The position numbers and the translations under genes were made by a program. A stretch of DNA of 35,925 bases. It comes from Myxacorys chilensis ATA2-1-KO14. GTDB taxonomy: Bacteria > Cyanobacteriota > Cyanobacteriia > Leptolyngbyales > Leptolyngbyaceae. This document shows, piece by piece, positions 1-8,622 of the stretch (position 1 is the stretch's first letter; every line of letters begins with the position of its first letter). The stretch is taken from assembly GCA_019359275.1 (NCBI GenBank), contig JAHHHP010000056.1, positions 1-35,925 of the forward strand, given 5' to 3'. Under the pieces are notes generated by a model. That model was not told the DNA's origin. It ran no database searches and saw nothing but the letters and a program-made list of their open reading frames with translations.

Positions 1-96
1 GCGCGTAGAACGATTTGCTTTTCCAAATCAGAATGGTTGCATGATGTAGTTATTGGTCTGTTCATCAATCGGTACGAATTTGGATTACCCATTTAG

Positions 97-513
97 CTAT
101 CGCTCCACACGTCTAGAACACGACCGCCGACTTCTTTCTTCTTCGCAAAATGTCTGTTTCGCGAGTTCCACCGCTCCTGTAATTTGATGATCTTGCAAAA
201 TCACATCTTTCAAATGAGCGTTTTGTAGTAAACGCTCTGCAAGGTAAGGCAACAACATCATGCCGCGATTGTTATGAGCTGTGAAGGTAAACGAGCGATC
301 GCGAGTTGCCAACTCTAGAGGCGGATTGACAAACCCAATGCCCCATCGCTTGTATCGTCCTGGATATTCGTAACTGCTTTGCAGCAAACCACCTCGTTGA
401 GAGTCGAGTCGAGAGAGAATGGCTTCAGTTGCCGTTTCAATCGGTGTTGAGCAGACAGAGCGCGATACAAAAATACCGCCGTTGGTGGTGTAGGTGTGAG
501 TTCCAAACTGCAT
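97..513 (-). pseudogene. trpE: Anthranilate synthase component I, N-terminal fragment (truncated trpE/trpEG)
   Basis: The first ~120 residues match the N-terminus of the cyanobacterial/rhizobial type of anthranilate synthase, which makes anthranilate from chorismate and glutamine for tryptophan. Visible landmarks are YTTNGGIFVSRSV, a LLQSSYEYPGRYKRW block resembling the tryptophan feedback site, and GFVNPPLEL. Homology holds as far as FCEEERSR and then stops; the last residues (RRSCSRRVER) are not family-like, and none of the three minus-strand frames down to position 1 resumes the protein, so this looks like a rearrangement junction rather than a simple frameshift. The chorismate-binding catalytic domain is missing. 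The start is supported by a TGGAGAA ribosome site 10 nt upstream. It lies 82 bp downstream of the DAHP synthase gene on the same strand, so the two probably formed a precursor-supply operon for the bisindole cluster. Confidence 0.8.
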
Positions 514-595
514 GACGAGTTGTTCTCCAGTAGAATGGTTTGGCTTCTAATGTCTGACGGTCTTAAAGCGATGATGGAATGACTGAGAAGGATAG

Positions 596-1692
596 CTAGA
601 CGATTGCAAAGTTAGTGGCGTAAGAAACTTTTGGCAATGCTGTGGCGTATGGGCAAGGCTTGCCACGACCAAAGAATTTAGCGATCGTATCAACCTCTAA
701 CATGAGGTGCTGAAAATCTGGAAGCGTGAGCGATTGAGGCCCATCTGAAAGAGCTTTTGCGGGGGTCGGATGCACTTCAATCATGAGAGAATCAGTTCCT
801 GCTGCGATCGCGGCTGCCGCCATCGAAGGAACGAGTTCAGATTTGCCAGTCGCATGACTGGGATCGATCATGATCGGCAGGTGAGTGAGCGATCGTAGCA
901 CCGGGATAACCGACAAATCGAGCGTGTTGCGCGTGTACTTGGCATCAAAGGTCCGTACGCCTCGTTCACACAAAATCACATCAGGATTGCCTGCCGCGAG
1001 GATATATTCTGCCGACATCAACCACTCTTCAATCGTTGCGGACAGTCCACGCTTGAGCAAGACAGGTTTCCCAATATTGCCGAGCTTCTTTAAGAGCGAG
1101 AAATTCTGCATGTTCCGCGCTCCAATTTGCACCACATCTGCGACAGCAACCACGGCAGCCAAATCAGCCGCATCCATCACTTCGGTTATGATTCCTAATC
1201 CGGTTGCTTCCCGTGCTAATGCCAGTAAGCCTAACGCACTCTCACCATGACCTTGAAACGCATAGGGTGAAGAACGAGGTTTGTATGCGCCTCCCCGCAA
1301 GAACTGTGCGCCTGACGCTTTGACGATTTGCGCGGTCTCTAAAATCATGTCTTCGTTTTCGACTGAACACGGGCCTGCAACCGTCACAAGTGGATGATTT
1401 TGACCAAACGTTACAAGACCATTGGGAGTAGAAACAACGACCTCACTAGGTTCACCATACCGAAATTCTAAACTGGCTCGCTTGAAGGGTTTCTTCACTC
1501 GTAAAACTTGCTCGATCGCGGGGCTAATTTGCTGAATCAGTTCAGGATTGAGTGATTCCGTATCACCCACTAATCCGATCACAACTTTGTGTTTCCCAAC
1601 TAATTTCTCGGGTGTAACCTTCAAATCACAAAGTTGTCGAATGATTGCTCGATTTCTGCTGCCGGAGTACCACTTTTAATGATGACAATCAT
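596..1692 (-). CDS. aroF: 3-Deoxy-7-phosphoheptulonate (DAHP) synthase, type I-beta, frameshifted near the N-terminus
   Basis: This is the first enzyme of the shikimate pathway, condensing phosphoenolpyruvate and erythrose 4-phosphate. The long frame shows AGPCSVE, GGAYKPRSSPYAFQG, LLKRG, ERGVRTFD and DPSHATG, all family signatures for substrate and metal binding. The open frame begins only at a TTG (1624). The natural start is the ATG at 1692, with an AGGAG ribosome site about 10 nt upstream, giving MIVIIKSGTPAAEIEQ. That frame hits a stop ten codons on, while the other frame supplies IRQLCDLKVTPEKLVGKHK, exactly the expected continuation. One base is therefore missing or extra near 1643-1644. 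The rest of the catalytic barrel is intact. The gene carries the cluster motif upstream and precedes the trpE fragment, suggesting a dedicated, possibly feedback-altered, copy that feeds tryptophan-derived product formation. Confidence 0.9.
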
Positions 1693-1818
1693 GATGTAAA
1701 TTCTCCTAATTTCTGTATCGCGTTCAATTGATTAAGCGACCGAGCCATACAACAATTTCATTACGCTTGTGAAGGTTAATATTTGAAGGGTTAGCTCGGA
1801 TGTGCTGACAAACCTTCT

Positions 1819-1844
1819 CACGTTAACTGCGACTAGGTTATGCA
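1819..1844 (-). promoter_or_regulatory. Cluster motif TGCATAA-N15-CGTG upstream of DAHP synthase
   Basis: Read on the minus strand, TGCATAA is followed after exactly 15 nt by CGTG, then AGAAGGTTTGT. The last tract is nearly identical to the copy before the amine oxidase gene (AAAAGGTTTGT). The gap to the ATG at 1692 is 126 nt. The same spacing occurs at five other sites in the cluster, so chance is unlikely. Whether it is a promoter (-35/-10) or an operator is inference. Confidence 0.7.
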
Positions 1845-2007
1845 GATCTCGTTGAAACAATGCGAACTTCATAACACGATTGACACAATGACAGCGAATG
1901 GGGGATACGCTCGGAAGCGACTTTGGCTGCGGATGTAACAGTTCAACAGGTGCGGTTAAAATTCATCCGCTACATCTACTATGAAGTTTTTTGCTAACAA
2001 TAAAATA

Positions 2008-2033
2008 TCGCCTCTCCAATTTAGAGAGGCGAT
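2008..2033 (-). terminator. Intrinsic terminator after the first MFS gene
   Basis: On the minus strand TCGCCTCTC and GAGAGGCGA form a perfect stem around a short AT-rich loop, followed by TATTTTATTG. It lies about 35 nt beyond the MFS stop codon and ahead of the DAHP synthase promoter, separating the two transcription units. Confidence 0.7.
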
Positions 2034-2069
2034 CGCATTAAGCGTTTTATGCGAGAACTCCTCTCACAC

Positions 2070-3323
2070 TCATCTTCTAACGTAAAGCTCAGTTGAGTGA
2101 GATAGAGATGGCTTAAGGTGGCAGTATGGCGTCATTAAAGCATGGACTACTATCATGGCGATCACAGCAAAACCGGCGCAGGCAAAGAACACTCCTTGCA
2201 TTCCCCAGAAGCTAAAGGCAACGCCTGCAAAAATTGGGCCTAAAGCTTGTCCTACCGATTGAGCCATTGCATTAACGGACATGAATCCAGCACGCGCATC
2301 ATTGGGGGAGAGTCTTGCTAACATGGCACGAGTTGGAGGAAGGGCTAACGCTTCTGCGGCACCGATCAGAATGCTAGGAATAAACAGCAACCAAATCGTG
2401 TGAACAAAAGGAGTAATGGAAAGTGCGATCGCAAAGAGGGCAAAAGAAGTTTTAATGAGTTGAGCTTCGGAAAATCGTTTGGCAAAAAAACCTAGTTGTG
2501 AAGCGAAGAAAGCAAGAGAGACTTGCATACTTGCCATGAGAATACCAATGATTTCGCTTTTGGCTTGCAAAGAACTTCCTGCAAACATTGGAATGTAAAC
2601 AAAACAAGGTCCAAACTGCATCATGAATACGCACATCACAGCGAATAACAATCCCAGCACATGACGATTCCGAATACTGCTCCAGGTACTTTTGAGATAA
2701 TCCTTGAGCGCAAAATTCTCAGTTTTCACTTGTTGCTTTGGAAGTTTCAGCTTCGTTATGACTAAAAGCGCAAGTGGAACCGCACTGAGCGACAGCAAAA
2801 ACACCAATCGCCAACTCAATCCGGCTAATGCTCCGCCTAGAAGCGGAAAAAGGGTCGAGCCGATGCCAATCATGCTGGCATTAAATGCCATCGCGGGAAT
2901 TAGCATTTTTCCAATATACAAATCGCCAATTAGGGTGAGTGCAAGAGACTCTAGGCTGGCTGCGCCAATTCCTTGTAAAAACCGCCATTCTAGGAGGGCG
3001 TGAAAATCTTGAGCAGACGCGCAAAGAACACCCCCCAACGCAAACAGCAGTAGTGAAGGAACAAGAATCTTTTTCCTGCCAACTCGGTCAGCTAACATGC
3101 CAAAAATTGGAGTTCCAATCGTGATGGGTACAACAAATACAGCAATCACTAGCCCGATCTGATCCATTGGAACATCAAAGGCTTGTGCTAAGGTTGGCAT
3201 CGCTGGGTTAAGACTGATGATCCCTAGAATTGCCATTAGCGTGATGCCAATGATGATTTGGAGGTTTCTGTCTTGATGAATGGGAGTTACATTGCGGTTT
3301 GATGGGGAGGTGAAGAGAGCCAT
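2070..3323 (-). CDS. MFS-family efflux transporter
   Basis: A 417-residue protein with about 12 hydrophobic segments and the MFS loop 2-3 signature GMLADRVGRKKIL, typical of drug/proton antiporters of the DHA1 type. It is a paralog of the MFS half of the MFS-FHA protein at 5775-7505; shared stretches include LTLIGDLYIGKM versus LTMFSDLYSGKA, LKSTWSSI and GQALGPIFAGVAF. It ends shortly after the last membrane segment with no FHA domain. The start is backed by a TTGAGG site 8 nt upstream. With the cluster motif 105 nt upstream and a terminator behind it, it forms a single-gene unit. The likely role, inferred from context, is export of the bisindole product or self-protection; the substrate cannot be read from sequence. 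Confidence 0.88.
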   Translation of the reverse strand: MALFTSPSNRNVTPIHQDRNLQIIIGITLMAILGIISLNPAMPTLAQAFDVPMDQIGLVIAVFVVPITIGTPIFGMLADRVGRKKILVPSLLLFALGGVLCASAQDFHALLEWRFLQGIGAASLESLALTLIGDLYIGKMLIPAMAFNASMIGIGSTLFPLLGGALAGLSWRLVFLLSLSAVPLALLVITKLKLPKQQVKTENFALKDYLKSTWSSIRNRHVLGLLFAVMCVFMMQFGPCFVYIPMFAGSSLQAKSEIIGILMASMQVSLAFFASQLGFFAKRFSEAQLIKTSFALFAIALSITPFVHTIWLLFIPSILIGAAEALALPPTRAMLARLSPNDARAGFMSVNAMAQSVGQALGPIFAGVAFSFWGMQGVFFACAGFAVIAMIVVHALMTPYCHLKPSLSHSTELYVRR

Positions 3324-3428
3324 GAGGTTGCCTCAATGAAGAACTAAGCGGAGTCTATGTTCAAGGTTGTCAAATTGGTAAGCTGACGTCCTGGGCGATA
3401 AGTTCAGACTGCATCAGGTAATGACTCA

Positions 3429-3454
3429 CACGGCGAACTGTTCTGGCTTATGCA
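3429..3454 (-). promoter_or_regulatory. Cluster motif TGCATAA-N15-CGTG upstream of the first MFS gene
   Basis: TGCATAA, 15 nt, then CGTG(TGAG) on the minus strand, 105 nt before the MFS ATG. It lies in the divergent gap between this MFS gene and trpF. The motif is oriented towards the MFS gene only, so trpF is probably not under the same control. Confidence 0.7.
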
Positions 3455-3535
3455 AAGTACGACTGCGGTGATCAGATTGAAGTAGGATAAATAAGCAATG
3501 GGCATGTCGGTAACTATAGTTTTTACCAAATAGCA

Positions 3536-4177
3536 ATGGAATTAAGAGTCAAAATTTGTGGCATTACAAAAGTTGACCAAGGACGCGCGATCACACAGTT
3601 GGGCGCAACAGCGCTTGGGTTTATTTGTGTCCCTGGTACACCGCGATACATTCCAGCAGAGCAAATTCGGTCGATCGTCGAGCAGTTACCGTCTGATGGC
3701 TCAAAGTGCGATCGTGTGGGCGTCTTCTTAAATGCAACGCTTGAGGAAATTTGTCGAATCGTTGCGATCGCTAATCTCAATTGTGTTCAACTTCACGGCA
3801 GCGAATCGATTGAATTCTGTGACGCCTTACGCAGCAGATTCTCCGATGTTGAAATTATTAAAGCCTTGAGAATCAAAACGGTTGAAGATCTAGTTCAAGC
3901 CAGCATTTACGAAACTCATATCGATACGTTGCTGCTAGATGCTTATCATCCCGAGCAAGCAGGCGGAACGGGCGAAACAATTGATTGGTCAACCCTAAAG
4001 GAATTTCGCCCAAATTGTGCTTGGTTTTTAGCAGGCGGGCTCAATCCAGATAATGTTCTCGATGCTCTCAGGTTAGTCAATCCTGATGGAATTGATTTGT
4101 CAAGTGGCGTAGAAAAAGCCCCAGGCGATAAAGACCTGGAGCGAGTGAGCCAATTATTTTCAGTGCTACAACAGTAA
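3536..4177 (+). CDS. trpF: Phosphoribosylanthranilate isomerase
   Basis: Third committed step of tryptophan synthesis: Amadori rearrangement of N-(5-phosphoribosyl)anthranilate to CdRP. The 213-residue single-domain beta/alpha barrel matches the family length. The catalytic pair is in place: Cys8 in VKICGIT and Asp135 in LLLDAYHPE. Phosphate-binding loops AGGLNPDNV and DLSSGVE are seen near the C-terminus. It is the only plus-strand gene within the cluster, lies divergent from the MFS gene and convergent with the kinase gene, and carries no cluster motif. It may be the housekeeping copy, or it may have been recruited for precursor supply next to the DAHP and anthranilate synthase genes. No strong ribosome site precedes the ATG. 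Confidence 0.95.
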   Translation: MELRVKICGITKVDQGRAITQLGATALGFICVPGTPRYIPAEQIRSIVEQLPSDGSKCDRVGVFLNATLEEICRIVAIANLNCVQLHGSESIEFCDALRSRFSDVEIIKALRIKTVEDLVQASIYETHIDTLLLDAYHPEQAGGTGETIDWSTLKEFRPNCAWFLAGGLNPDNVLDALRLVNPDGIDLSSGVEKAPGDKDLERVSQLFSVLQQ

Positions 4178-4302
4178 TCGCAAAACAATCGAAAATAAAC
4201 TGACTCAATTGCCCGAGTTGCTATGAGCAAGGTGGCAGCAAATGGAATAACAGATGAGATACAGCAAGTGGTTGCCTAACCCACCCGCTACCCATGTGAA
4301 GT

Positions 4303-5712
4303 TTAGGAAAGAACACGCTGTTGAAATTCTTCGATTTGAGGATCTGATGAAATCTCCGCCGATACAACTTTCACAAACTCTAATCGAGAAATCTGTGGGT
4401 AGGTTTTAACTGCTCTTTGAACAATAAATGACGCGATCGGACCAACTAAATCAGCCAAATCTTCTTCACAGCGTCGAATAAACAGTTCGTTGCAGTCTAG
4501 AGGATTTGAATCTGGCAGTCGTGCTGTTTGACTAGACTGACGAGTAGGCTCCTTCCAGAGCCGCATGACGTTTCTCTTAAACTCGATCTGTTGACTAGGC
4601 GTGAGGTAAATCGACAAATCCTCGATTAGGGTTTCGCAACTGAGCGAGGTGGCTGTTGTCTGTCGTAATAAAGTCGGAGCGACAGGGCCAATCAACTCAA
4701 CCAACATCTTTTCTAAGCGGCTGTAGCGTTCTGGGTCAAGGAAGGAAACCAATGACAGCCTAGATGGAGATAACGGGCTATCCTGCACCGAGCGGGGCGG
4801 CGGAGCAACATTAACTGGGTCACTGCAAAAATCATCGCAGAATGGCGGAATCGTATGAAACGCCAAGCGATCCTCTGGATCTTGGCAAAAATCGTCCTGC
4901 CCTTGCGTCGAAAAAACTAGCGCAGAAAGAACGTCTGCCGCCGATGAGTAGCGCTTGCGGAAATCAAACAGAACCATCTTCGACAGAACAGCCGCTAAGT
5001 TAGGACTAATTTGAACCTGATGCTGCCAAATAATTTCTCCAGTCTGCGGATTTCTATCCATCTGGCTAGGATGCAACCCGCTCAGGGCCTGAATTCCAAT
5101 CACGCCGAGCGCGTAAATATCGCTACTTGGTACGGGTTGCCCGATCGACTGCTCTCGCGACATATATCCAATCGTGCCGATGATCACCGTTCGTTCTGCT
5201 GGCCCTTGAGGAGATTGAATTTGCTTCACCGCTCCAAAATCAATTAGAACCAGTTTGCCGTCCTGTTGCCGTCTGATAATGTTGCTAGGGTTAATGTCTC
5301 GGTGAATCACCTTGTACCGGTGAATAAACTCCAAGATTTCTAAAACCTGTCGCAAAAATTGAATCACGCGATCTTCTGTCCAGCGTTCACCCGACTGAAG
5401 TTCTGCATCCAGGGACTGTCCTTGAATTAGCTCTTGCACCAAGAATAACTCTTGGTCTTCTTCAAAATAAGCGAGAAGTTGAGGAATCTGATCGTGTCTG
5501 CCCAGTTGCTCCAGAATTTCTGCTTCGCTGTTGAACAACCGTCTAGCCGTATCGAGAAACTTGGGGTTGTCCGTGTTCGGTTTGAGATGCTTGACCACAC
5601 ACTGAGGCTGTCCTGGACGATGCAGGTCTTTAGCAAGGTAGGTGTGACCGAATCCACCATTGCGTAAGGTTTGGAAGACCTGATAACGCCCATGTAGTAC
5701 TTTTCCTAACAT
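4303..5712 (-). CDS. Hanks-type serine/threonine protein kinase with C-terminal repeats
   Basis: Residues ~10-270 form a complete kinase domain: glycine loop LRNGGFGHTYLA, ATP-binding Lys41 in VVKHLK, catalytic HRDINPSN (Asp139, Asn144), DFG at 158-160 and GTIGYMSREQ activation segment. After a low-complexity linker there are two divergent repeats of about 55 residues, around 333-388 and 415-469, each with an L-(I/V)-GP-(V/I)-A core (LVELIGPVA, LADLVGPIA); I cannot assign them a function. There is no membrane segment, so it is cytoplasmic. It starts 62 bp after the MFS-FHA gene with an AAGGAAG ribosome site, so co-transcription is likely. Because FHA domains bind phosphothreonine, the kinase plausibly modifies a partner read by the fused FHA domain; that link is inference. 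Confidence 0.92.
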   Translation of the reverse strand: MLGKVLHGRYQVFQTLRNGGFGHTYLAKDLHRPGQPQCVVKHLKPNTDNPKFLDTARRLFNSEAEILEQLGRHDQIPQLLAYFEEDQELFLVQELIQGQSLDAELQSGERWTEDRVIQFLRQVLEILEFIHRYKVIHRDINPSNIIRRQQDGKLVLIDFGAVKQIQSPQGPAERTVIIGTIGYMSREQSIGQPVPSSDIYALGVIGIQALSGLHPSQMDRNPQTGEIIWQHQVQISPNLAAVLSKMVLFDFRKRYSSAADVLSALVFSTQGQDDFCQDPEDRLAFHTIPPFCDDFCSDPVNVAPPPRSVQDSPLSPSRLSLVSFLDPERYSRLEKMLVELIGPVAPTLLRQTTATSLSCETLIEDLSIYLTPSQQIEFKRNVMRLWKEPTRQSSQTARLPDSNPLDCNELFIRRCEEDLADLVGPIASFIVQRAVKTYPQISRLEFVKVVSAEISSDPQIEEFQQRVLS

Positions 5713-5774
5713 AGAATCTTCCTTGAGCTGCGAGGAAAGTTTGATTCAACAATTGATTTTGCTGCAACAATTAA

Positions 5775-7505
5775 TTAAGCCAGTTGAAATAGAAACTTGA
5801 CGACCTGTGCTTTACCGAGACTAATCGAATCACCAGGACGCAGTTTGTACCAATTTCCTGGTAGTAGCGGGTGGTTATTCAAGTACGTTCCGTTGGAGCT
5901 ACCCATATCTTGGAGATAGTAGTTGTCTCCCTCAACGCGAATACTAGCGTGCGATCGCGAGACAACTTGAGCATTCGGAAATCCAGAAACGTCGATATCG
6001 GGCGAGATGCGATCGCTATGCTTACCTAAGCGAATGATAGCAAGATGAGGTGGCAGTTCAATTGCTGTATTGGTTGCAACATGAAATAACCGTGCTTGCT
6101 GAAGTTGTAAAACGGTCGGTGCAGGAGAAACAGACTGTGTCGCAGAATGGGCGGGTGAAGTCAGAGGATTAGGATGTGAGGAACTGGGAACTTGCAAATT
6201 GATGGTCGGAGTTGCGATGCTCGTTGAGCGAGGCTCCACTGGAACTGCTTCAGCCGATTGAGTTGCGATCGTAGAACGTGTAGCGGAGACAGCACTTGGC
6301 ACTTTGGGAGCCAACATCGAGCTAAAGAACGTGTGTGATACAAAAGCAAACCCAGCACTGGCAAAAAAGACCCCTTGCATTCCCCAAAATCCGAAAGCAA
6401 TGCCCGCGAAGACCGGGCCAAGTGCCTGTCCGACCGCTTGCACAGTAGCATTGACGGCCATAAACCCAGCGCGTGAATCTTGGGCCGCAAGCCCTGCTAA
6501 TAAAGCTTGGCTCGATGGCAGGGCTAGCCCTTGAGCAACGCCAAACAGCATGACTGGAACAATCAGTAACCATGCATTGTGAATGGCAGGAATAATAGCA
6601 AAGGCAACAGCACTGATAATAAACGAGAGTTTAATTAAAGTGATTTCTGAGACTCTGCTCGTCAATGCGCCTAATCGAGACGCAATCACCGCGAGTGATA
6701 CAGACATACTTCCCAGAATAACGCCATTTACCCAAGCAGGAGCGCCAAACGAAACACCTGCCAAAATGGGAATGTACGTGATGATCGCGCCAAATTGTAG
6801 AGCGAATATCGCCGCGATCGCAAATAGCAATCCCAACACAGAACGATTGTTAATGCTGCTCCAAGTGCTCTTGAGATAGGTGTTGAGCTTAAATTGCCGC
6901 TCATTTTGCATCTTGGGCAATTTCAAAACCATTAACACCAACATTGCAACTGGCAAAGCTAGAACCGAAAGTAAGAATGGATAGCGCCAACTTAGTCCAG
7001 CTAATGCACCGCCCACAAGTGGATAGAGCGTCGAACTCATGCCAATGAGAGCGGCGTTAAATGACATCGCCGCGATCATCGCTTTGCCACTGTAGAGGTC
7101 GCTAAACATGGTTAGGGCAAGTGACTCTAAACTGGCAGCTCCAAGTCCTTGCACAAATCGCCATGCCAACAGCGTGTTGAAATCTTGGGCAAAGGAGGCA
7201 AATCCACCCGCGATCGCAAAGAGAATAAGTGACGGAACCAGAATTTGCTTTCTGCCCACCCGATCTGCAAGAATTCCAAAAATGGGAGTTGCGATCGCGA
7301 TGGGCATCAGAAAGACGGACATAACGAGTTCGATTTCGTGCGGCGAGACGCGAAAGGTTTGCGATAGCGTGGGTAAGATAGGCGCGATCGTGTGTCCACC
7401 CATAATGGCGATTAGCGTCACGCCATTGATAATAAAGAACTTTTTGTCCTGATAAATGGTGTTGGTACTGTTGCTCGTGCTGTTGCTAGTACTGTTGGCT
7501 GTCAT
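5775..7505 (-). CDS. MFS efflux transporter fused to a C-terminal FHA domain
   Basis: The first ~405 residues are a 12-segment MFS exporter with GILADRVGRKQIL, paralogous to the protein at 2070-3323. A linker of about 80 Ser/Pro/Thr/Ala-rich residues follows. Residues ~490-576 are then a complete FHA domain: LGKHSD (Lys495 where many families have Arg), SRSHASI (516-522) and DMGSSNGTYLNN (Asn538). The FHA sequence, including DIDVSGFPNAQVVSRSH, is of the type common in cyanobacterial regulatory proteins. FHA domains bind phosphothreonine peptides, so a cytosolic phospho-reader is tethered to an exporter. The cluster motif lies 70 nt upstream, and a Ser/Thr kinase gene follows after 62 bp. No start-deciding ribosome site is seen; ATG 7505 gives a Ser/Thr/Asn-rich leader. 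Confidence 0.9.
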   Translation of the reverse strand: MTANSTSNSTSNSTNTIYQDKKFFIINGVTLIAIMGGHTIAPILPTLSQTFRVSPHEIELVMSVFLMPIAIATPIFGILADRVGRKQILVPSLILFAIAGGFASFAQDFNTLLAWRFVQGLGAASLESLALTMFSDLYSGKAMIAAMSFNAALIGMSSTLYPLVGGALAGLSWRYPFLLSVLALPVAMLVLMVLKLPKMQNERQFKLNTYLKSTWSSINNRSVLGLLFAIAAIFALQFGAIITYIPILAGVSFGAPAWVNGVILGSMSVSLAVIASRLGALTSRVSEITLIKLSFIISAVAFAIIPAIHNAWLLIVPVMLFGVAQGLALPSSQALLAGLAAQDSRAGFMAVNATVQAVGQALGPVFAGIAFGFWGMQGVFFASAGFAFVSHTFFSSMLAPKVPSAVSATRSTIATQSAEAVPVEPRSTSIATPTINLQVPSSSHPNPLTSPAHSATQSVSPAPTVLQLQQARLFHVATNTAIELPPHLAIIRLGKHSDRISPDIDVSGFPNAQVVSRSHASIRVEGDNYYLQDMGSSNGTYLNNHPLLPGNWYKLRPGDSISLGKAQVVKFLFQLA

Positions 7506-7575
7506 GGCAAAACCCCGTATTGATTAAATCTGGTTCATTCCTAGCTCAATGCCTTGCTATGAACTCGTTAACCTA

Positions 7576-7601
7576 CACGGTTGAATCTTGACTGTTATGC
7601 A
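7576..7601 (-). promoter_or_regulatory. Cluster motif TGCATAA-N15-CGTG upstream of the MFS-FHA gene
   Basis: Minus-strand TGCATAA, 15 nt, CGTGTAGG; 70 nt before the MFS-FHA ATG. It is the copy that would drive the transporter-kinase pair. Confidence 0.7.
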
Positions 7602-7631
7602 GGTCGCTTATGGCCGCAAAGAAACGACTTC

Positions 7632-7664
7632 ACCTCTAGTTTCCTACCGGAGGGAGCTAGAGGT
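7632..7664 (-). terminator. Imperfect hairpin downstream of the DUF3365 gene
   Basis: ACCTCTAG and CTAGAGGT form a perfect 8-bp stem, extended inwards by pairs that include two G-U wobbles. It lies about 50 nt past the stop of the DUF3365 gene and just upstream of the next cluster motif. No strong T-tract follows on the minus strand, so terminator function is uncertain. Confidence 0.4.
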
Positions 7665-7713
7665 CTTATTGCTTCTATTACAGGCCTTCTATTACAAGAG
7701 AGGGTAAGGGCAT

Positions 7714-8622
7714 CTACTGTTCATTTAAGAACTTCATCGCTAACCCGAAACTAGTTTTCATGCGATTAAACGCGGCAGCTAAAACCCCGATTTCATCCTT
7801 AGAATTTTCTTCAAAGGTGGCATCCATTTCTCCAACACTGACTCTTTGAGCCGTTTTAGCGATTTTCTTGATTCGCTGAATCACAGTCTTTTTCAGTAAT
7901 AGATTGATTGCGAGAATCACGATCGCAAAGATACCGACGACGACACCCATGACAATTGAGAGCGATCGCTGTCCACTGGCAAAAATTTCGTCAGCCGGAA
8001 CGTAGATTACTTTGGCGGCAACAATGCTGTTAACTTGCCAACCAAATCCATTGTCTCTGCCGTAATCTCTGATCATATTTTTAGGCGCAACTTCAGGGGT
8101 TGAATGGCATTTCAGACAACTCTCGTTCTTAATTTTTAGGGGACGCGCAATATAAAACAAGTTGGTTCCGCCATCATTCCGAAATCCAGAGGCTTGCTGA
8201 AGTCCGGGCTGGCTCTGGAAAGTGTTTACAAGCTGAGTTTCAAAGCTATCTGCTTTATCTCGGAGATTTGTTGGGTTTAGCGTTGCATCTTTGTACGCAA
8301 AGCTTTTGTATTCTTCGAGTTTTCGAAAGCGATCGAAGACTTCTCTTGAAGAAAAACTAGGGACAACTTCTGGTGTGAATCGTTGCTCAGTTTCTAGTCT
8401 TTGTTCGAGGAGAGGAGTTACATGATCTTGAGTATAGCCTCTGACCGATTCCACCATTTGGATCAGGGCAGTGGCTTTAGAAACCACCTCAGTTTCAGCC
8501 CTTTGATTCAATACAGTTGATAGAGCCAAACCACTTAATGAGCTGCCAATGATGAAAACAATGATCATCAAAATGTTGAATTTTGCACTGATTTTTAAGT
8601 TTTTTAAGAATCCATTCAACAT
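7714..8622 (-). CDS. DUF3365 c-type heme membrane protein with HAMP domain
   Basis: Start chosen at ATG 8622 because a GCAGGAGTC ribosome site lies 7 nt upstream. The 302-residue product has an N-terminal membrane segment (~16-36), an extracytoplasmic DUF3365 (Tll0287-like) domain with a covalent heme site CLKCH (169-173), a second membrane segment (~221-243) and a HAMP domain (~243-298) containing VGEMDATF and DEIGVLAAAFNRM. It ends right after HAMP, with no histidine kinase, cyclase or methyl-accepting output domain. Related architectures in cyanobacteria continue into signalling modules, so this may act through a partner or be a shortened receptor. It sits between a terminator and the MFS-FHA promoter and has no cluster motif of its own. 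A redox or gas-sensing role is inference. Confidence 0.85.
   Translation of the reverse strand: MLNGFLKNLKISAKFNILMIIVFIIGSSLSGLALSTVLNQRAETEVVSKATALIQMVESVRGYTQDHVTPLLEQRLETEQRFTPEVVPSFSSREVFDRFRKLEEYKSFAYKDATLNPTNLRDKADSFETQLVNTFQSQPGLQQASGFRNDGGTNLFYIARPLKIKNESCLKCHSTPEVAPKNMIRDYGRDNGFGWQVNSIVAAKVIYVPADEIFASGQRSLSIVMGVVVGIFAIVILAINLLLKKTVIQRIKKIAKTAQRVSVGEMDATFEENSKDEIGVLAAAFNRMKTSFGLAMKFLNEQ

Larger units (their letters stand above)
1693..2069. other. Intergenic region between DAHP synthase and the first MFS gene
   Basis: No coding sequence is recognisable here. It holds the MFS gene's terminator hairpin (2008-2033), the cluster motif (1819-1844) and the long leader of the DAHP synthase gene. 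The leader of roughly 120 nt between motif and start codon is longer than in the other motif-bearing genes. I see no obvious leader peptide rich in tryptophan or aromatic codons. Confidence 0.5.

Noticed and set aside
3536..4177. trpF as a member of the motif-controlled regulon
   Set aside because: It is on the opposite strand and the only nearby motif copy points to the divergent MFS gene. It may still contribute precursor, but the sequence does not show shared control.
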